Shown here piece by piece: positions 26,530 through 35,026 of a DNA stretch of 64,000 nt. The notes under the pieces are model-generated. The model had not been told where the DNA came from. It ran no database searches and saw nothing but the letters and a program-made list of their open reading frames with translations. The first letter of the stretch is position 1; each line of letters begins with the position of its first letter. The stretch covers positions 2,046,001 through 2,110,000 of the forward strand of contig CAVPFA010000003.1 in the NCBI GenBank assembly GCA_963703655.1. Reading direction: 5' to 3'. This DNA comes from CAVPFA01 sp963703655. GTDB lineage: Bacteria; Actinomycetota; Acidimicrobiia; Acidimicrobiales; Bog-793. Position numbers and translations under genes: made by a program.

Positions 26530-27153
26530 CTACTGCAACAGGCCGATGCGGCGCCTCGTCTGGCGGGCGGCGGCACGGTCGCCTGGCCGGCCCCGGCGCT
26601 CGAGGTCGGCGATGACAGCCTCGCGGTGCGCCACGTCGACGTTTCCGCCGTACTTGAACTTGGCCCTGACCTCTTCGATCCCTATCCGGACTCCTCGTAT
26701 GGTTCGCAGCCGCTCGGCGTGAGCCACAAGGGGGTCGGCGATCTCGAATTCGGGCTGGATCACGGCAAGCTGGCGTCGGAGGACATCCGCGGTCCCGGCG
26801 GGATCGGACACGATCGTCGCGGAACCCTGCAATTGGACGGCTGCGTAGTAGGTCGTCGGGATGCCGAGCAACGGGTCCTCGTCGCCGATGGCCTTCCACG
26901 CTGAGGGGATGAAGGCCCAATCCCCGGCGACGCTCATTACAACCTGTGGCTCCTCCTCGATCGCCTCGAGCATCGGGTTCTTAGCCACGAGGTGGAGGAT
27001 CACCTCGTCCCCGTCGAGAATGAACTGCGTCGGCACGACGACGGGCACCTCCCGGCCCCGCCCGGCGGCGACGAGATGGCCGAACCCCTGAGCTACGACG
27101 AAGGAGCGCCACTCCTCCTCGCCAAAGCCGCTGTCAACCTTTGCGATGTACAC
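26530..27153 (-). CDS. PaiB-like FMN-binding protein (putative negative transcriptional regulator family)
   Basis: 207 aa with the split-barrel flavin-reductase/PNPOx fold of the PaiB family. It starts MYIAKVDSGFGEEEW, then has PTQFILDGDEVILHLVAKNPMLEAI and VMSVAGDWAFIPSAW. The central YYAAVQLQGSATIVSD strand and the FKYGGNVDVAHREAVIADLERRG C-terminus also match. In Bacillus PaiB was described as a negative regulator of sporulation and protease genes, but most homologues simply bind FMN or haem, so a regulatory role is only family-level inference. GTG start. Monocistronic, divergent from tdh. Confidence 0.8.
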   Translation of the reverse strand: MYIAKVDSGFGEEEWRSFVVAQGFGHLVAAGRGREVPVVVPTQFILDGDEVILHLVAKNPMLEAIEEEPQVVMSVAGDWAFIPSAWKAIGDEDPLLGIPTTYYAAVQLQGSATIVSDPAGTADVLRRQLAVIQPEFEIADPLVAHAERLRTIRGVRIGIEEVRAKFKYGGNVDVAHREAVIADLERRGRPGDRAAARQTRRRIGLLQ

Positions 27154-27230
27154 GCCCCATCTCTACCAGGTCGGCAAAGGTCCCGGTTCGGTGGGGAGGG
27201 GACACTGCGGCCCGCGGCTGACTCGGCCGG

Positions 27231-27270
27231 CTCGTGGGTCGCTCCGCGCTCTCGTGGGCCGCTCCGCACT
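27231..27270. repeat. 20-bp tandem duplication upstream of tdh
   Basis: Two adjacent 20-base copies (ctcgtgggtcgctccgcgct and its neighbour, 18 of 20 identical) lie in the 167-base region between the divergent PaiB-like and tdh genes, about 50 bases before the tdh start. They could be a duplicated operator. Confidence 0.5.
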
Positions 27271-27320
27271 AGGGTCGCTGCGTTGCAGATCTGTGCGAGT
27301 GCTGCGAGGGGCGGCCCACG

Positions 27321-28352
27321 ATGAAGGCTCTCGTGAAGGCGAAGCCCGAACCGGGGCTGACCTACGAGGACGTCCCGATCCCGGCCATCGGCCGGGACGA
27401 CGTCCTCATCAGGGTCCTTCGCACCGGCGTTTGTGGTACCGACCTCCACATCTACTCATGGGACGAGTGGGCGCAGGCGAACGTCCCGGTCCCGCTCGTC
27501 ATCGGTCATGAGTTCGTCGGTCGCATCGTGGCGCTCGGGGTCGACGTCCGCGACCTCGAGATCGGCGACCTCGTGAGTGGCGAAGGCCACCTGGTGTGCG
27601 GGCGGTGTCGCAACTGCATGGCGGGCCGGCGCGTGCAATGTGCCCGCACGAAGGGCGTGGGAGTGAATTTCCCGGGAGCCTTTGCCGAGTACATCGCGCT
27701 GCCCGCAACCAACGTGTGGCGTCATCCGCGCGACATCGACCTCGACGTCGCCGCCATCTTCGATCCTTTCGGCAACGCCGTGCACACGGCGCTCACGTTC
27801 CCGGTCCTCGGCGAGGACGTGCTGATCACGGGTGCCGGCCCGATCGGGATCATGGCGGCGATCGTGGCCCGCCACGCCGGCGCCAGGTACATCGTCGTCA
27901 CCGACGTGTCCGACTTTCGTCTCGAGCTGGCCCGGTCGGTTGGGGTCACGCTCGCGGTCGACGTGTCTCGCTCGTCCGTCGCCGGCGCTATGGGTGAGCT
28001 GGGCATGCGGGAGGGATTCGACGTCGGCTTCGAGATGTCGGGCCACGCTTCGGCGCTGCAGGAAATGCTCGCCAACATGACTCACGGCGGCAAGATCGCC
28101 ATGCTCGGGCTCCCGAACGAGCAGTTCGGGATCGACTGGGCCCACCTCGTCATGAACATGACGACGATCAAGGGCATCTACGGCAGGCAGATGTTCGAGA
28201 CGTGGTACGAGATGTCCGTGCTCGTCCAGTCCGGCGTGGACATCTCCCCCGTCGTCACGCACCGGTACGACGCCAGGGACTTCGAGGACGCCTTCGCGGT
28301 GGTTCGGAGCGGGCGCTGCGGCAAGGTGATACTCACCTGGGCCGAAGCCTGA
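27321..28352 (+). CDS. tdh: L-threonine 3-dehydrogenase
   Basis: 343 aa, the standard length. It oxidises L-threonine with NAD to 2-amino-3-ketobutyrate in the cytoplasm. Catalytic zinc ligands are C38 (GVCGTDLHIY) and H63-E64 (IGHEFVG). The structural zinc cysteines C93, C96, C99 and C107 are all present and correctly spaced. The NAD-binding GAGPIGIMAA lies near 172. GDLVSGEGHLVC and the AAIFDPFGNAVHTAL stretch are typical of Tdh rather than generic alcohol dehydrogenases. The next enzyme of the pathway, kbl, follows after 15 bases, which confirms the assignment. Confidence 0.95.
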   Translation: MKALVKAKPEPGLTYEDVPIPAIGRDDVLIRVLRTGVCGTDLHIYSWDEWAQANVPVPLVIGHEFVGRIVALGVDVRDLEIGDLVSGEGHLVCGRCRNCMAGRRVQCARTKGVGVNFPGAFAEYIALPATNVWRHPRDIDLDVAAIFDPFGNAVHTALTFPVLGEDVLITGAGPIGIMAAIVARHAGARYIVVTDVSDFRLELARSVGVTLAVDVSRSSVAGAMGELGMREGFDVGFEMSGHASALQEMLANMTHGGKIAMLGLPNEQFGIDWAHLVMNMTTIKGIYGRQMFETWYEMSVLVQSGVDISPVVTHRYDARDFEDAFAVVRSGRCGKVILTWAEA

Positions 28353-28367
28353 TCGGGAGGTCAGCGG

Positions 28368-29549
28368 TTGTTCACGCAGGTACGCGACGAGCTGAGGGCC
28401 GAGGTCGAGGAGATCCGGTCCCAGGGGCTCTTCAAGCCCGAGCGGGTCATCGTCACACCTCAGCAGGCCACGGTGAAGGTGTCTGACGGCAGCGAGGTCC
28501 TCAACCTCTGTGCGAACAATTACCTCGGCCTCGCCGACGATCCTCGGGTCGTTGCGGCCGCGAAGCAGGCGCTGGACCGGTGGGGCTACGGCACCGCGAG
28601 CGTCCGTTTCATCTGCGGTACCCAACAGGTGCACAAGCAACTCGAGCAGCGGCTGTCCGAGTTTCTCCTGACGGAGGACTCGATCCTCTACTCATCGTGC
28701 TTCGACGCGAACGGGGGGCTCTTCGAGACCCTGCTGGGAAAGGACGATGCCGTCATCAGCGACGAGCTGAACCACGCGTCCATAATCGACGGCATCCGGC
28801 TGTGCGCGGCGCGGCGCTACCGGTATCACAACCGGGACATGGCCCATCTCGAGGACCAGCTGCGACAGACTTCCGACGCACGCCGCCGGCTGATCGCGAC
28901 CGACGGGGTGTTCTCGATGGATGGGTACGTGGCACCCTTGCGCGAGATCTGCGAGCTGGCGGACCGCTATGGCGCCATGGTGATGGTCGACGACTCGCAC
29001 GCCGTCGGATTCGTCGGTGAGCACGGACGCGGAACGCCCGAGCTGCACGATGTGGCCGATCGTGTCGACATCGTCACCGGCACGCTCGGAAAGGCGCTCG
29101 GTGGCGCGAGCGGCGGGTACGTGAGCGGGCACAAGGAGATCGTCGACGTGTTGCGACAACGGTCCCGCCCGTACCTGTTCTCCAACTCGGTCGCCCCGGC
29201 GATCGCCGCCGCCTCGCTTGTGGTCCTCGACCTGTTGGCCGAGAGTGACGACCTGCGCGCTCGCCTGAGGGACAACACCGCGTGGTTCCGGGAGAAGATG
29301 ACCGGTCTCGGCTTCGACGTCCTTGCGGGCAGCCACCCGATCGTCCCGGTCATGTTCGGCGACGCCGGCCGTGCGGCGCGCATGGCCGAGCTCCTCTTGG
29401 AGCGAGGTGTCTACGTCATCGGGTTCAGCTACCCGGTGGTTCCGATCGGCAAGGCGCGCATCCGCACACAAGTGTCCGCCGCGCACTCACGCCGCGACCT
29501 CGAGCTGGCGGCGGCGGCGTTCGACGGCGCCCGGTCGGAGCTCGCGTGA
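28368..29549 (+). CDS. kbl: Glycine C-acetyltransferase (2-amino-3-ketobutyrate CoA ligase)
   Basis: 393 aa PLP enzyme of the alpha-oxoamine synthase family. It cleaves 2-amino-3-ketobutyrate with CoA to glycine and acetyl-CoA. LNLCANNYLGLADDP is the substrate-side N-terminal motif, DDSHAVGF the PLP aspartate region, and TGTLGKALGGASGGY carries the Schiff-base lysine near residue 243. The start is a TTG at 28368-28370 with GGGAGG seven bases upstream. It forms a two-gene threonine-to-glycine operon with tdh. Confidence 0.95.
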   Translation: MFTQVRDELRAEVEEIRSQGLFKPERVIVTPQQATVKVSDGSEVLNLCANNYLGLADDPRVVAAAKQALDRWGYGTASVRFICGTQQVHKQLEQRLSEFLLTEDSILYSSCFDANGGLFETLLGKDDAVISDELNHASIIDGIRLCAARRYRYHNRDMAHLEDQLRQTSDARRRLIATDGVFSMDGYVAPLREICELADRYGAMVMVDDSHAVGFVGEHGRGTPELHDVADRVDIVTGTLGKALGGASGGYVSGHKEIVDVLRQRSRPYLFSNSVAPAIAAASLVVLDLLAESDDLRARLRDNTAWFREKMTGLGFDVLAGSHPIVPVMFGDAGRAARMAELLLERGVYVIGFSYPVVPIGKARIRTQVSAAHSRRDLELAAAAFDGARSELA

Positions 29550-29582
29550 AGGCAGGGCGCAGCCCTGTGGGGGCTCCCCGCC

Positions 29583-30917
29583 TCACGTGAGCCTGCGGGC
29601 TCCCGCACCTCGCCCCCGCCCGAGCGCCGCATCGACTTCCGCCGCAAGGGCCGGCGCACGGCCGGCGGGGAGCGTGGCGGTGGTCACGCGGATCGCCGAC
29701 GGGGCCCCCATTCGAAACCTGCTGCCCGGCGCCACGAGCCACCCCGCCCGCAAGAGCGCACCGACGGTGGCGGCCTCGTCGCCGACCGGGATCCAGCAGT
29801 TGAGCCCGCTCCGGCCACGTGCGACGACCCCCCGGTCCTCGAGAGCCGCGAGTAGCGCGCCGCGCCGCGCGCTGTACACCTCGGCCGCCAGCTCGAGCTG
29901 GGCGTCTATCGCGGGGTCTCGCCAGAGCTCGACGAGCAACCGCTGGAGCAGGTGACTCACCCAGCCCGCACCGAGTGCCAGCCGCCCGTCGAGCCGGTCG
30001 ATCGTCTCCTCGTCGCCGGCCACGACCGCAATGCGCAGGTCTGGCCCGTACGCCTTTGCCGCTGATCGAACGAAAGCCCAATGGCGCGTGGTTCCGACGA
30101 CCGGCCTGAGCGGCTCGTGGACGATTCCGACGCCGTGGTCGTCCTCGAGAACGGTCACGTCAGGGTAGGCGCTCATCAGAGAGCGAAACTGGCGGGCGCG
30201 GCCCTCGCTCATCGCGGCCCCGGTCGGGTTTTGCGCGCGCGACGTCACCACGACCGCCCGCGTCCCGCGCGCAAGGGCGCGTTCCAGAGCGGCCGGCAGA
30301 GGGCCATCGTCGTCGACGGCGATCAGCGCCGGCGTAAGCCCGATGGCGGTGACAAGGTCGAGGAGCGCCGCCCAGCCCGGATCCTCGACGCCGACACGGT
30401 CGCCCGGCCGGAGGCTGGACTCGAGCACTCGTTGGATCGCGTCGAGGGCGCCGAAGGTGGCCGTCACCTTCTCCAGCGGCACCCGGTCGGCCGCGAGCCG
30501 GCGGCGGGTCGCCTCTGCGAGCTCGGGAAGGCACGGCGCCGCCCCGTAGAGCACGGGCTCGTACCGGGAGCGCCGCAGGATCGGACCGAGATCAGGCAGC
30601 AGCGCGGGGTCGGGGTTCCCCGTCGAGCAGTCGGTCACGCCGGGCGGCAGTGCGGCTGCGTCCGTCGCCCTCCCCGAGGCCGCAGGTCGCTCCCGGACGC
30701 GCGTCCCCCTCCGGCCGTCGGCCAGCGTGACGCCGCGCGACCGGAGCAAGCGATAGGCGGCGGCAACGGTACCCGGACTCACGTGCGCCGTCGCCGCGAG
30801 GACGCGCACAGGCGGGAGGTGCTCGCCCGGAGCGAGCAAGCCATCACGGATGCCCGCCTCGACGGACTCCGCGAGCTCCGTCGCTGTACGACCTTTGGGC
30901 TGATAGTGTACCGACAC
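29583..30917 (-). CDS. MocR-type regulator (GntR winged helix fused to class I aminotransferase fold)
   Basis: 444 aa. Residues 1-75 form a GntR winged helix (AGLLAPGEHLPPVRVLAATAHVSPGTVAAAYRLLRSRG type). From about 100 onward the protein follows the aminotransferase fold, with NPTGAAMS and a lysine in SAAKAYGPDLR that would bind PLP. MocR proteins sense PLP or an amine ligand and often control vitamin B6 or amino-acid genes. It is divergent from a PNPOx-fold gene with only 35 bases between the starts, and that gap holds operator-like repeats, so it probably regulates that gene and itself. The GTG start (30915-30917) lies inside one palindrome. Confidence 0.85.
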   Translation of the reverse strand: MSVHYQPKGRTATELAESVEAGIRDGLLAPGEHLPPVRVLAATAHVSPGTVAAAYRLLRSRGVTLADGRRGTRVRERPAASGRATDAAALPPGVTDCSTGNPDPALLPDLGPILRRSRYEPVLYGAAPCLPELAEATRRRLAADRVPLEKVTATFGALDAIQRVLESSLRPGDRVGVEDPGWAALLDLVTAIGLTPALIAVDDDGPLPAALERALARGTRAVVVTSRAQNPTGAAMSEGRARQFRSLMSAYPDVTVLEDDHGVGIVHEPLRPVVGTTRHWAFVRSAAKAYGPDLRIAVVAGDEETIDRLDGRLALGAGWVSHLLQRLLVELWRDPAIDAQLELAAEVYSARRGALLAALEDRGVVARGRSGLNCWIPVGDEAATVGALLRAGWLVAPGSRFRMGAPSAIRVTTATLPAGRAPALAAEVDAALGRGRGAGARRLT

Positions 30918-30941
30918 TAACCCATGATTGTATCAGTACAA
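30904..30941. promoter_or_regulatory. Probable MocR operator pair between divergent genes
   Basis: Two related sites: the palindrome TAGTGT-ACCG-ACACTA at 30904-30919 and TTGTA-TCAG-TACAA at 30928-30941. Their TGTA-C-G cores begin at 30907 and 30929, a 22-base spacing of about two helical turns on the same face. This fits the direct-repeat binding seen for MocR regulators such as GabR and PdxR. The first site covers the regulator's own start codon. Confidence 0.6.
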
Positions 30942-30952
30942 GGGGAAGAGGT

Positions 30953-31621
30953 ATGTACAGCCCGACCCGTACCACGACGCCCTCCCGGCTCGCGGACAGG
31001 GCCCGCTACGACTCCGAGACCGTGCACCAGATCCTTGACGAGGCGTTGATCTGCCATGTCGCCTTCGTTGCCGGAGATCGCCCCGCGGTGCTCCCGATGC
31101 TCTTCGTCCGCGTCGGTTCCACGGTGTACCTGCATTCGTCCACCGGCGCTCATCTGGCGAGGATCGCAGCGCGCCAGGGCACGGTCGCGCTCGCGGTCGA
31201 GGCGACGATCCTCGACGCGCTCGTCCTCGCGCGCTCGGCCTTCCATCATTCTGCGAACTACCGCGCTGTGGTGGCGCACGGAACGGCCACTTTGGTGCGT
31301 GATGCAACCAGCAAGGAGGAGATTCTCGAGGCCCTGATGGAGAAGCTTGCGCCGGGACGCACCGGCGGTATACGTGCTCCGACCCAAGCTGAGCTTCGCC
31401 AGACCGCCCTCTTGAGCCTCCCGCTGGTCGAGGTCTCTGCGAAGATACGGAACGGGCCGCCCGCCGACGACCTCGAGGATCTCTCCCTCGGCCATTGGGC
31501 CGGCATCTGGCCGATCCGTGAGGTTCGGGGCACGCCCGAGGCGGCGCCGGACCTCACGCCGGGCATCGAGCTGCCCGAACATCTTCGCCACCCGTTCGCC
31601 GAGGTCCGCGGCGGTCCCTGA
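30953..31621 (+). CDS. Pyridoxamine 5'-phosphate oxidase-fold flavoprotein (NimA-like branch)
   Basis: 222 aa with the split-barrel fold of the Pyridox_ox_2 group. ARYDSETVHQILDEALICHVAFVAGDRPAVLPMLF opens the barrel, YLHSSTGAHLARIAA follows, then FHHSANYRAVVAHGTATLV. Members bind FMN or haem, and some reduce nitroimidazoles. True PNP oxidase activity is not implied, because the PNPOx C-terminal domain is absent. It has a GGGGAAGAGG ribosome-binding site. Control by the divergent MocR protein is likely. The dtd gene begins two bases after its stop. Confidence 0.8.
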   Translation: MYSPTRTTTPSRLADRARYDSETVHQILDEALICHVAFVAGDRPAVLPMLFVRVGSTVYLHSSTGAHLARIAARQGTVALAVEATILDALVLARSAFHHSANYRAVVAHGTATLVRDATSKEEILEALMEKLAPGRTGGIRAPTQAELRQTALLSLPLVEVSAKIRNGPPADDLEDLSLGHWAGIWPIREVRGTPEAAPDLTPGIELPEHLRHPFAEVRGGP

Positions 31622-31622
31622 G

Positions 31623-32090
31623 GTGCGGGCGGTGGTGCAGCGCGCGGCGTGGGCACGGGTCAGCGTCGCCGGAGCGATCGTTGGGGCACTCGACGGGCCG
31701 GGACTCGTCGTGTTGCTCGGAGTGGCGCACGACGATCGCGACGAACAAGCCGTCGCGATGGCCTCGAAGCTCTGGACCTTGCGGATAATGAGCGACGCGG
31801 AAGGCCGGATGAACCGCTCGGTTGCAGACGTCGGAGGGGGGCTGCTGGTGATCAGCCAGTTCACCCTCCTCGGTGACGTTTCTCGGGGCCGTCGCCCCTC
31901 TTTCGCCGCCGCCGCCCCGGGTCATGTCGCAGAACCGCTCGTGGATTGCGTCGTCGGGCATCTTCGCAGTCTCGGCGCCCGGGTCGCGACCGGGCACTTC
32001 GGCGCGGACATGCTGGTCGAGCTCGCGAACGACGGGCCCGTGACGGTGGTCGTCGACGTGGGCGGCGTCAGCACCGCGGCACCGGTCTGA
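31623..32090 (+). CDS. dtd: D-aminoacyl-tRNA deacylase
   Basis: 155 aa. It hydrolyses D-amino acids (and glycine from tRNA-Ala) from mischarged tRNA in the cytoplasm. The N-terminus VRAVVQRAAWARVSV, the SQFTLLGD motif near 80 with RGRRPSF, and the C-terminal NDGPVTVVVD motif are the three Dtd signatures. The catalytic threonine of SQFTL and the Gly-Pro of the cross-subunit motif are present. I use the GTG at 31623, because the conserved protein begins there and the longer frame overlaps the previous gene. It begins immediately after the PNPOx-fold gene and is probably cotranscribed. Confidence 0.92.
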   Translation: MRAVVQRAAWARVSVAGAIVGALDGPGLVVLLGVAHDDRDEQAVAMASKLWTLRIMSDAEGRMNRSVADVGGGLLVISQFTLLGDVSRGRRPSFAAAAPGHVAEPLVDCVVGHLRSLGARVATGHFGADMLVELANDGPVTVVVDVGGVSTAAPV

Positions 32091-32115
32091 CCGGCTCGGC
32101 CGCGGTCATGAGCCG

Positions 32116-33300
32116 TCAGTTTCGCACTGCGGCGGCGAGGGCCCCGCGAAGCTCTGCTTCCCGGTCGAGCGGCGTCACACGTTCGATGACGATGTCGTCG
32201 CAGTCGACCCAGGAAGCGGCTTGAACGAGTGCCGCAGCGACGTGGACGGCGGCATCTCGAGAGTCGAGCGACACATGCTTGGCGACGAGGGTGCGACCGA
32301 GCCGGCCGGGGTCCACGAGCCCGACGATGCGGTCACCGCCGAGGACCGGCATCGAGAAGTACCCGTGCAGTCGCTTGGAGCGCGGGACGTAGGCCTCGAG
32401 CCGGTAACGGAGGCCGAAGAGCCTCTCGGTTCTCTCCCGGTACCACGTGAGAGAGTCGAACGGCGAGACGAGCACCGACCGGGTTCGCATGCGGCGGTCA
32501 AGTGCCGCTAGCGAGGCTTGCGAGGTGAAGGCCGGCTGGTCCCATCCCTCGACCCGGACGCCCAGCAGCCCGGTCTCGGCGATCACCTGCTCGACCTGGC
32601 GGCGAGTCAGCCCGTGGTAGGCGGCGAGATCGGTCGTTGTCGCCACTCCCAGGGCTGCCGCGGCCGACACGACCAGGTGCGCGTGGCAGGCCTCGTCCTC
32701 GAGCTCGGCCGCAAGGAGGTCCGCCGGGATCGCACGTTCGGCGAGGTCGTAGACGCGCTGGAAGCCCCTTCGTTGCCGGCAGGCAAGCTCGCCGGTGTCG
32801 AGCATCCATTCGGCTGCGATCTTGGTTTCGGACCAGTCCCACCAGGGACCGCCCTTCTTCGCGCCGCCCAGCTCTCGCGCCGAGAGCGGTCCCTCGGCGC
32901 GGAGGCGGTCGCGGACGTACGCGCAGCTCTTGTCGGCATCCTCAAGCCGGTGCCAGCGGTGGCCGCGCGCGATTCGAGCCCGACGCTTGAAGCCATATGT
33001 CGGCCAGTCCTCGAGCGGGAGGATGCAGGCGGCGTGCGACCAGTACTCGAACGTCAGGCTCGACGGCCCCCAGTAGGCCCGCTCGATCGCCTGCCGTCCG
33101 ATCGGGCCGAGCCGGGCAAAGGCGACCAGCTCGTGGGAGCGGGCGAGAACAGAGATCGTGTCGAGCTGCACGGCCCGCAACCTCCCGAGCATCGCCGCCG
33201 GCCCCCCGCTCGGTCGCCCGCCGACCAGGCCCTGCGCCCATAGCCCGACCCTTCGCGCTTCGCGGGCGCTAAGCGAGCGCTTTTCTCCGGGCACCCACAT
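32116..33300 (-). CDS. AlkZ/YcaQ-type winged-helix DNA glycosylase
   Basis: 394 aa of the HTH_42 family. AMLGRLRAVQLDTISVLARSHEL contains the Q45-L46-D47 tripeptide, matching the QxD catalytic motif of YcaQ-like enzymes rather than the QxQ of antibiotic self-resistance AlkZ. WGPSSLTFEYWSHAACILP and the SPFDSLTWYRERTERLFGLRYRLEAYVP region are also conserved. E. coli YcaQ unhooks interstrand crosslinks and removes N7-alkylguanine. A general alkylation or crosslink repair role is inferred here. It starts divergently from nudC, with 63 bases between them. No biosynthetic cluster is adjacent, which agrees with a housekeeping type. Confidence 0.82.
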   Translation of the reverse strand: MWVPGEKRSLSAREARRVGLWAQGLVGGRPSGGPAAMLGRLRAVQLDTISVLARSHELVAFARLGPIGRQAIERAYWGPSSLTFEYWSHAACILPLEDWPTYGFKRRARIARGHRWHRLEDADKSCAYVRDRLRAEGPLSARELGGAKKGGPWWDWSETKIAAEWMLDTGELACRQRRGFQRVYDLAERAIPADLLAAELEDEACHAHLVVSAAAALGVATTTDLAAYHGLTRRQVEQVIAETGLLGVRVEGWDQPAFTSQASLAALDRRMRTRSVLVSPFDSLTWYRERTERLFGLRYRLEAYVPRSKRLHGYFSMPVLGGDRIVGLVDPGRLGRTLVAKHVSLDSRDAAVHVAAALVQAASWVDCDDIVIERVTPLDREAELRGALAAAVRN

Positions 33301-33363
33301 TTCCTACACGGTGCTGGCGATCTCGCGGCGCCGAGGAAGGCCGAGCGGTACATACTTGGCCCG

Positions 33364-34167
33364 ATGTTCGTTCCCGCGTTGGACCCGCCTGGACCGTCCG
33401 CCAGGTCGGTGCTCATGATGATCAGAGGCGGCCAGGTTGCCATCAGCTCGGGTGTTCCGCCGGCGGGTGCCCTCTTCGTCGGGGTGCTGGACAGCCGGCC
33501 CTGCTGGGCCGTCGACCTATCCGACGCCGAGGCGGAAGAAGGCTCCAGCTCGGTCGACCTTCGCGGGCTCTGGTCCGAGGTCGACGAGTCGACCTGGACG
33601 GCGGCCGGCCGGGCCGTGCAACTAGTCGAATGGGACCGGACTCACCGATACTGCGGGCGCTGCGGCACCCTGACCGAGGAGGTGAGCGGACTGCGGGCGA
33701 AGCGGTGCCCTCGTTGCGGTCTCGAAGCCTTCCCCCGGTTGTCGCCGGCGGTCATCTGCCTCGTCGAACGAGGTGACGGCGCCGCCCTTCTGGCCCGCGG
33801 CCCGCAGTTCGCCGCTGGCATGTACTCGTGCCTCGCGGGCTTCGTCGAGCCGGGCGAGACCCTCGAGCAAGCCGTTGCAAGGGAGGTGAGGGAGGAGGTC
33901 TCGGTCGAGGTGACCGCCATTCGCTACTTCGACAGCCAGCCATGGCCGTTTCCGCACTCGCTCATGATCGGCTTCACTGCACAGTGGCTGTCGGGCGACA
34001 TCGAGATCGACGGCATCGAGATCACCGAAGCCGACTGGTTCACGGTCGGCGACCTTCCCGGCCTGCCGTCCTCGATCAGCATTGCCCGCAGGCTGATCGA
34101 CGCATGGACCGAAAGGGTGACAGGGGGCCGGGATCCGGGCGCTGTCGCCTCGAGGCGGGCTCGGTGA
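33364..34167 (+). CDS. nudC: NAD(+) diphosphatase, NudC-type Nudix hydrolase
   Basis: 267 aa. It hydrolyses NAD(H) to NMN(H) and AMP and can remove NAD caps from RNA. A zinc ribbon with four cysteines (HRYCGRCG ... KRCPRCG) lies around residues 97-120. The Nudix box GFVEPGETLEQAVAREVREEV is complete, with the REVREEV metal helix. The SQPWPFPHS motif after it is diagnostic for the NADH pyrophosphatase subfamily. The N-terminal domain is short, as in actinobacterial members. Convergent with the DUF5134 gene. Confidence 0.93.
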   Translation: MFVPALDPPGPSARSVLMMIRGGQVAISSGVPPAGALFVGVLDSRPCWAVDLSDAEAEEGSSSVDLRGLWSEVDESTWTAAGRAVQLVEWDRTHRYCGRCGTLTEEVSGLRAKRCPRCGLEAFPRLSPAVICLVERGDGAALLARGPQFAAGMYSCLAGFVEPGETLEQAVAREVREEVSVEVTAIRYFDSQPWPFPHSLMIGFTAQWLSGDIEIDGIEITEADWFTVGDLPGLPSSISIARRLIDAWTERVTGGRDPGAVASRRAR

Positions 34168-34224
34168 TCGGCGAGCCTCCTCCGCCGCCGGCCGGGCCGC
34201 CGGCTCCACGCTCGGTCGCCCAGG

Positions 34225-34953
34225 TCAGAGCATGAGGACGAGCATGTAGCCCATGGCGATGCACATGCAGACGTGGCAGGCCATCTCGAGCCGGGGGGCG
34301 AGCCACCTTGGCTGTTGAGCGCCCGGCAGGGTTCTGTTGGGGCTGGTCAGGTCACGGGGTGTTCCTGGCGCGCCGCCCTCGCCACCGCCTGCGCCGCCTT
34401 GGCGGGTCGGGGCGACGCCGGCTGTGACGGCGAGGCGAGGGGGCGAGAGCCGGCCCATGGCCTCGAGCTGCCAGATGGCCGATGCAAGCAAGATCATGAC
34501 CAAAACCAGCGACAGGACCATGTAGCTCGGCTGGGTCGTGGCGGCCGAGCCCATCGTCATGGTGCCGCCTGGTGATCCCACCGGGACTCCCAACCGGTAC
34601 ATGTAGAGCATCGTGCAGGCCATCGCCATATGAGTCAGGTCGTGGGAGATGAGGTGCGCGTGACCGTCGCCACCTCCGCCCAATCCATGTTTGAGGACGA
34701 AGCGGCCGCTCAGAGCGAGAAACCAGAACGCGACGAACCCGAATGCCACCATCCAGATCCGGTCGGGCACGACGTTCCAACGAGGTACCAGCATTCCGGC
34801 CATCGCAAGGCCCATCAGCACGTGAGCGATGTTGACGTCGTAGCTGCTGTGACGCTTCCAGCGCTTGACGACCACGAGCCGGCCGGCACAGTACGCGGAG
34901 ACGGCCACCATCGCGACGGCGAGCCCGTATCCGAGCCAGATGGGGCCCGCCAC
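34225..34953 (-). CDS. DUF5134-type histidine-rich membrane protein
   Basis: 242 aa with about six membrane helices. Histidine and methionine residues cluster inside or next to the helices: NIAHVLMGLAMAGM near 45, HDLTHMAMACTMLYM near 110 and EMACHVCMCIAMGYM at the C-terminus. A glycine-rich cytoplasmic linker lies near 185-205. The pattern resembles DUF5134 proteins of actinobacteria, whose function is unknown. The His/Met/Cys content suggests copper or another soft metal. It is downstream of the ECF sigma gene on the same strand and close to an SCO1-fusion gene, which strengthens a metal or respiratory role, but this is inference. Confidence 0.7.
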   Translation of the reverse strand: MAGPIWLGYGLAVAMVAVSAYCAGRLVVVKRWKRHSSYDVNIAHVLMGLAMAGMLVPRWNVVPDRIWMVAFGFVAFWFLALSGRFVLKHGLGGGGDGHAHLISHDLTHMAMACTMLYMYRLGVPVGSPGGTMTMGSAATTQPSYMVLSLVLVMILLASAIWQLEAMGRLSPPRLAVTAGVAPTRQGGAGGGEGGAPGTPRDLTSPNRTLPGAQQPRWLAPRLEMACHVCMCIAMGYMLVLML

Positions 34954-35026
34954 GGCTCAGGTCACTACCGGGCCCGCCGCCGCCTACGGCGCGGCTCGGT
35001 TCCCTTGACAAAGCCTGCTCCGCCCC

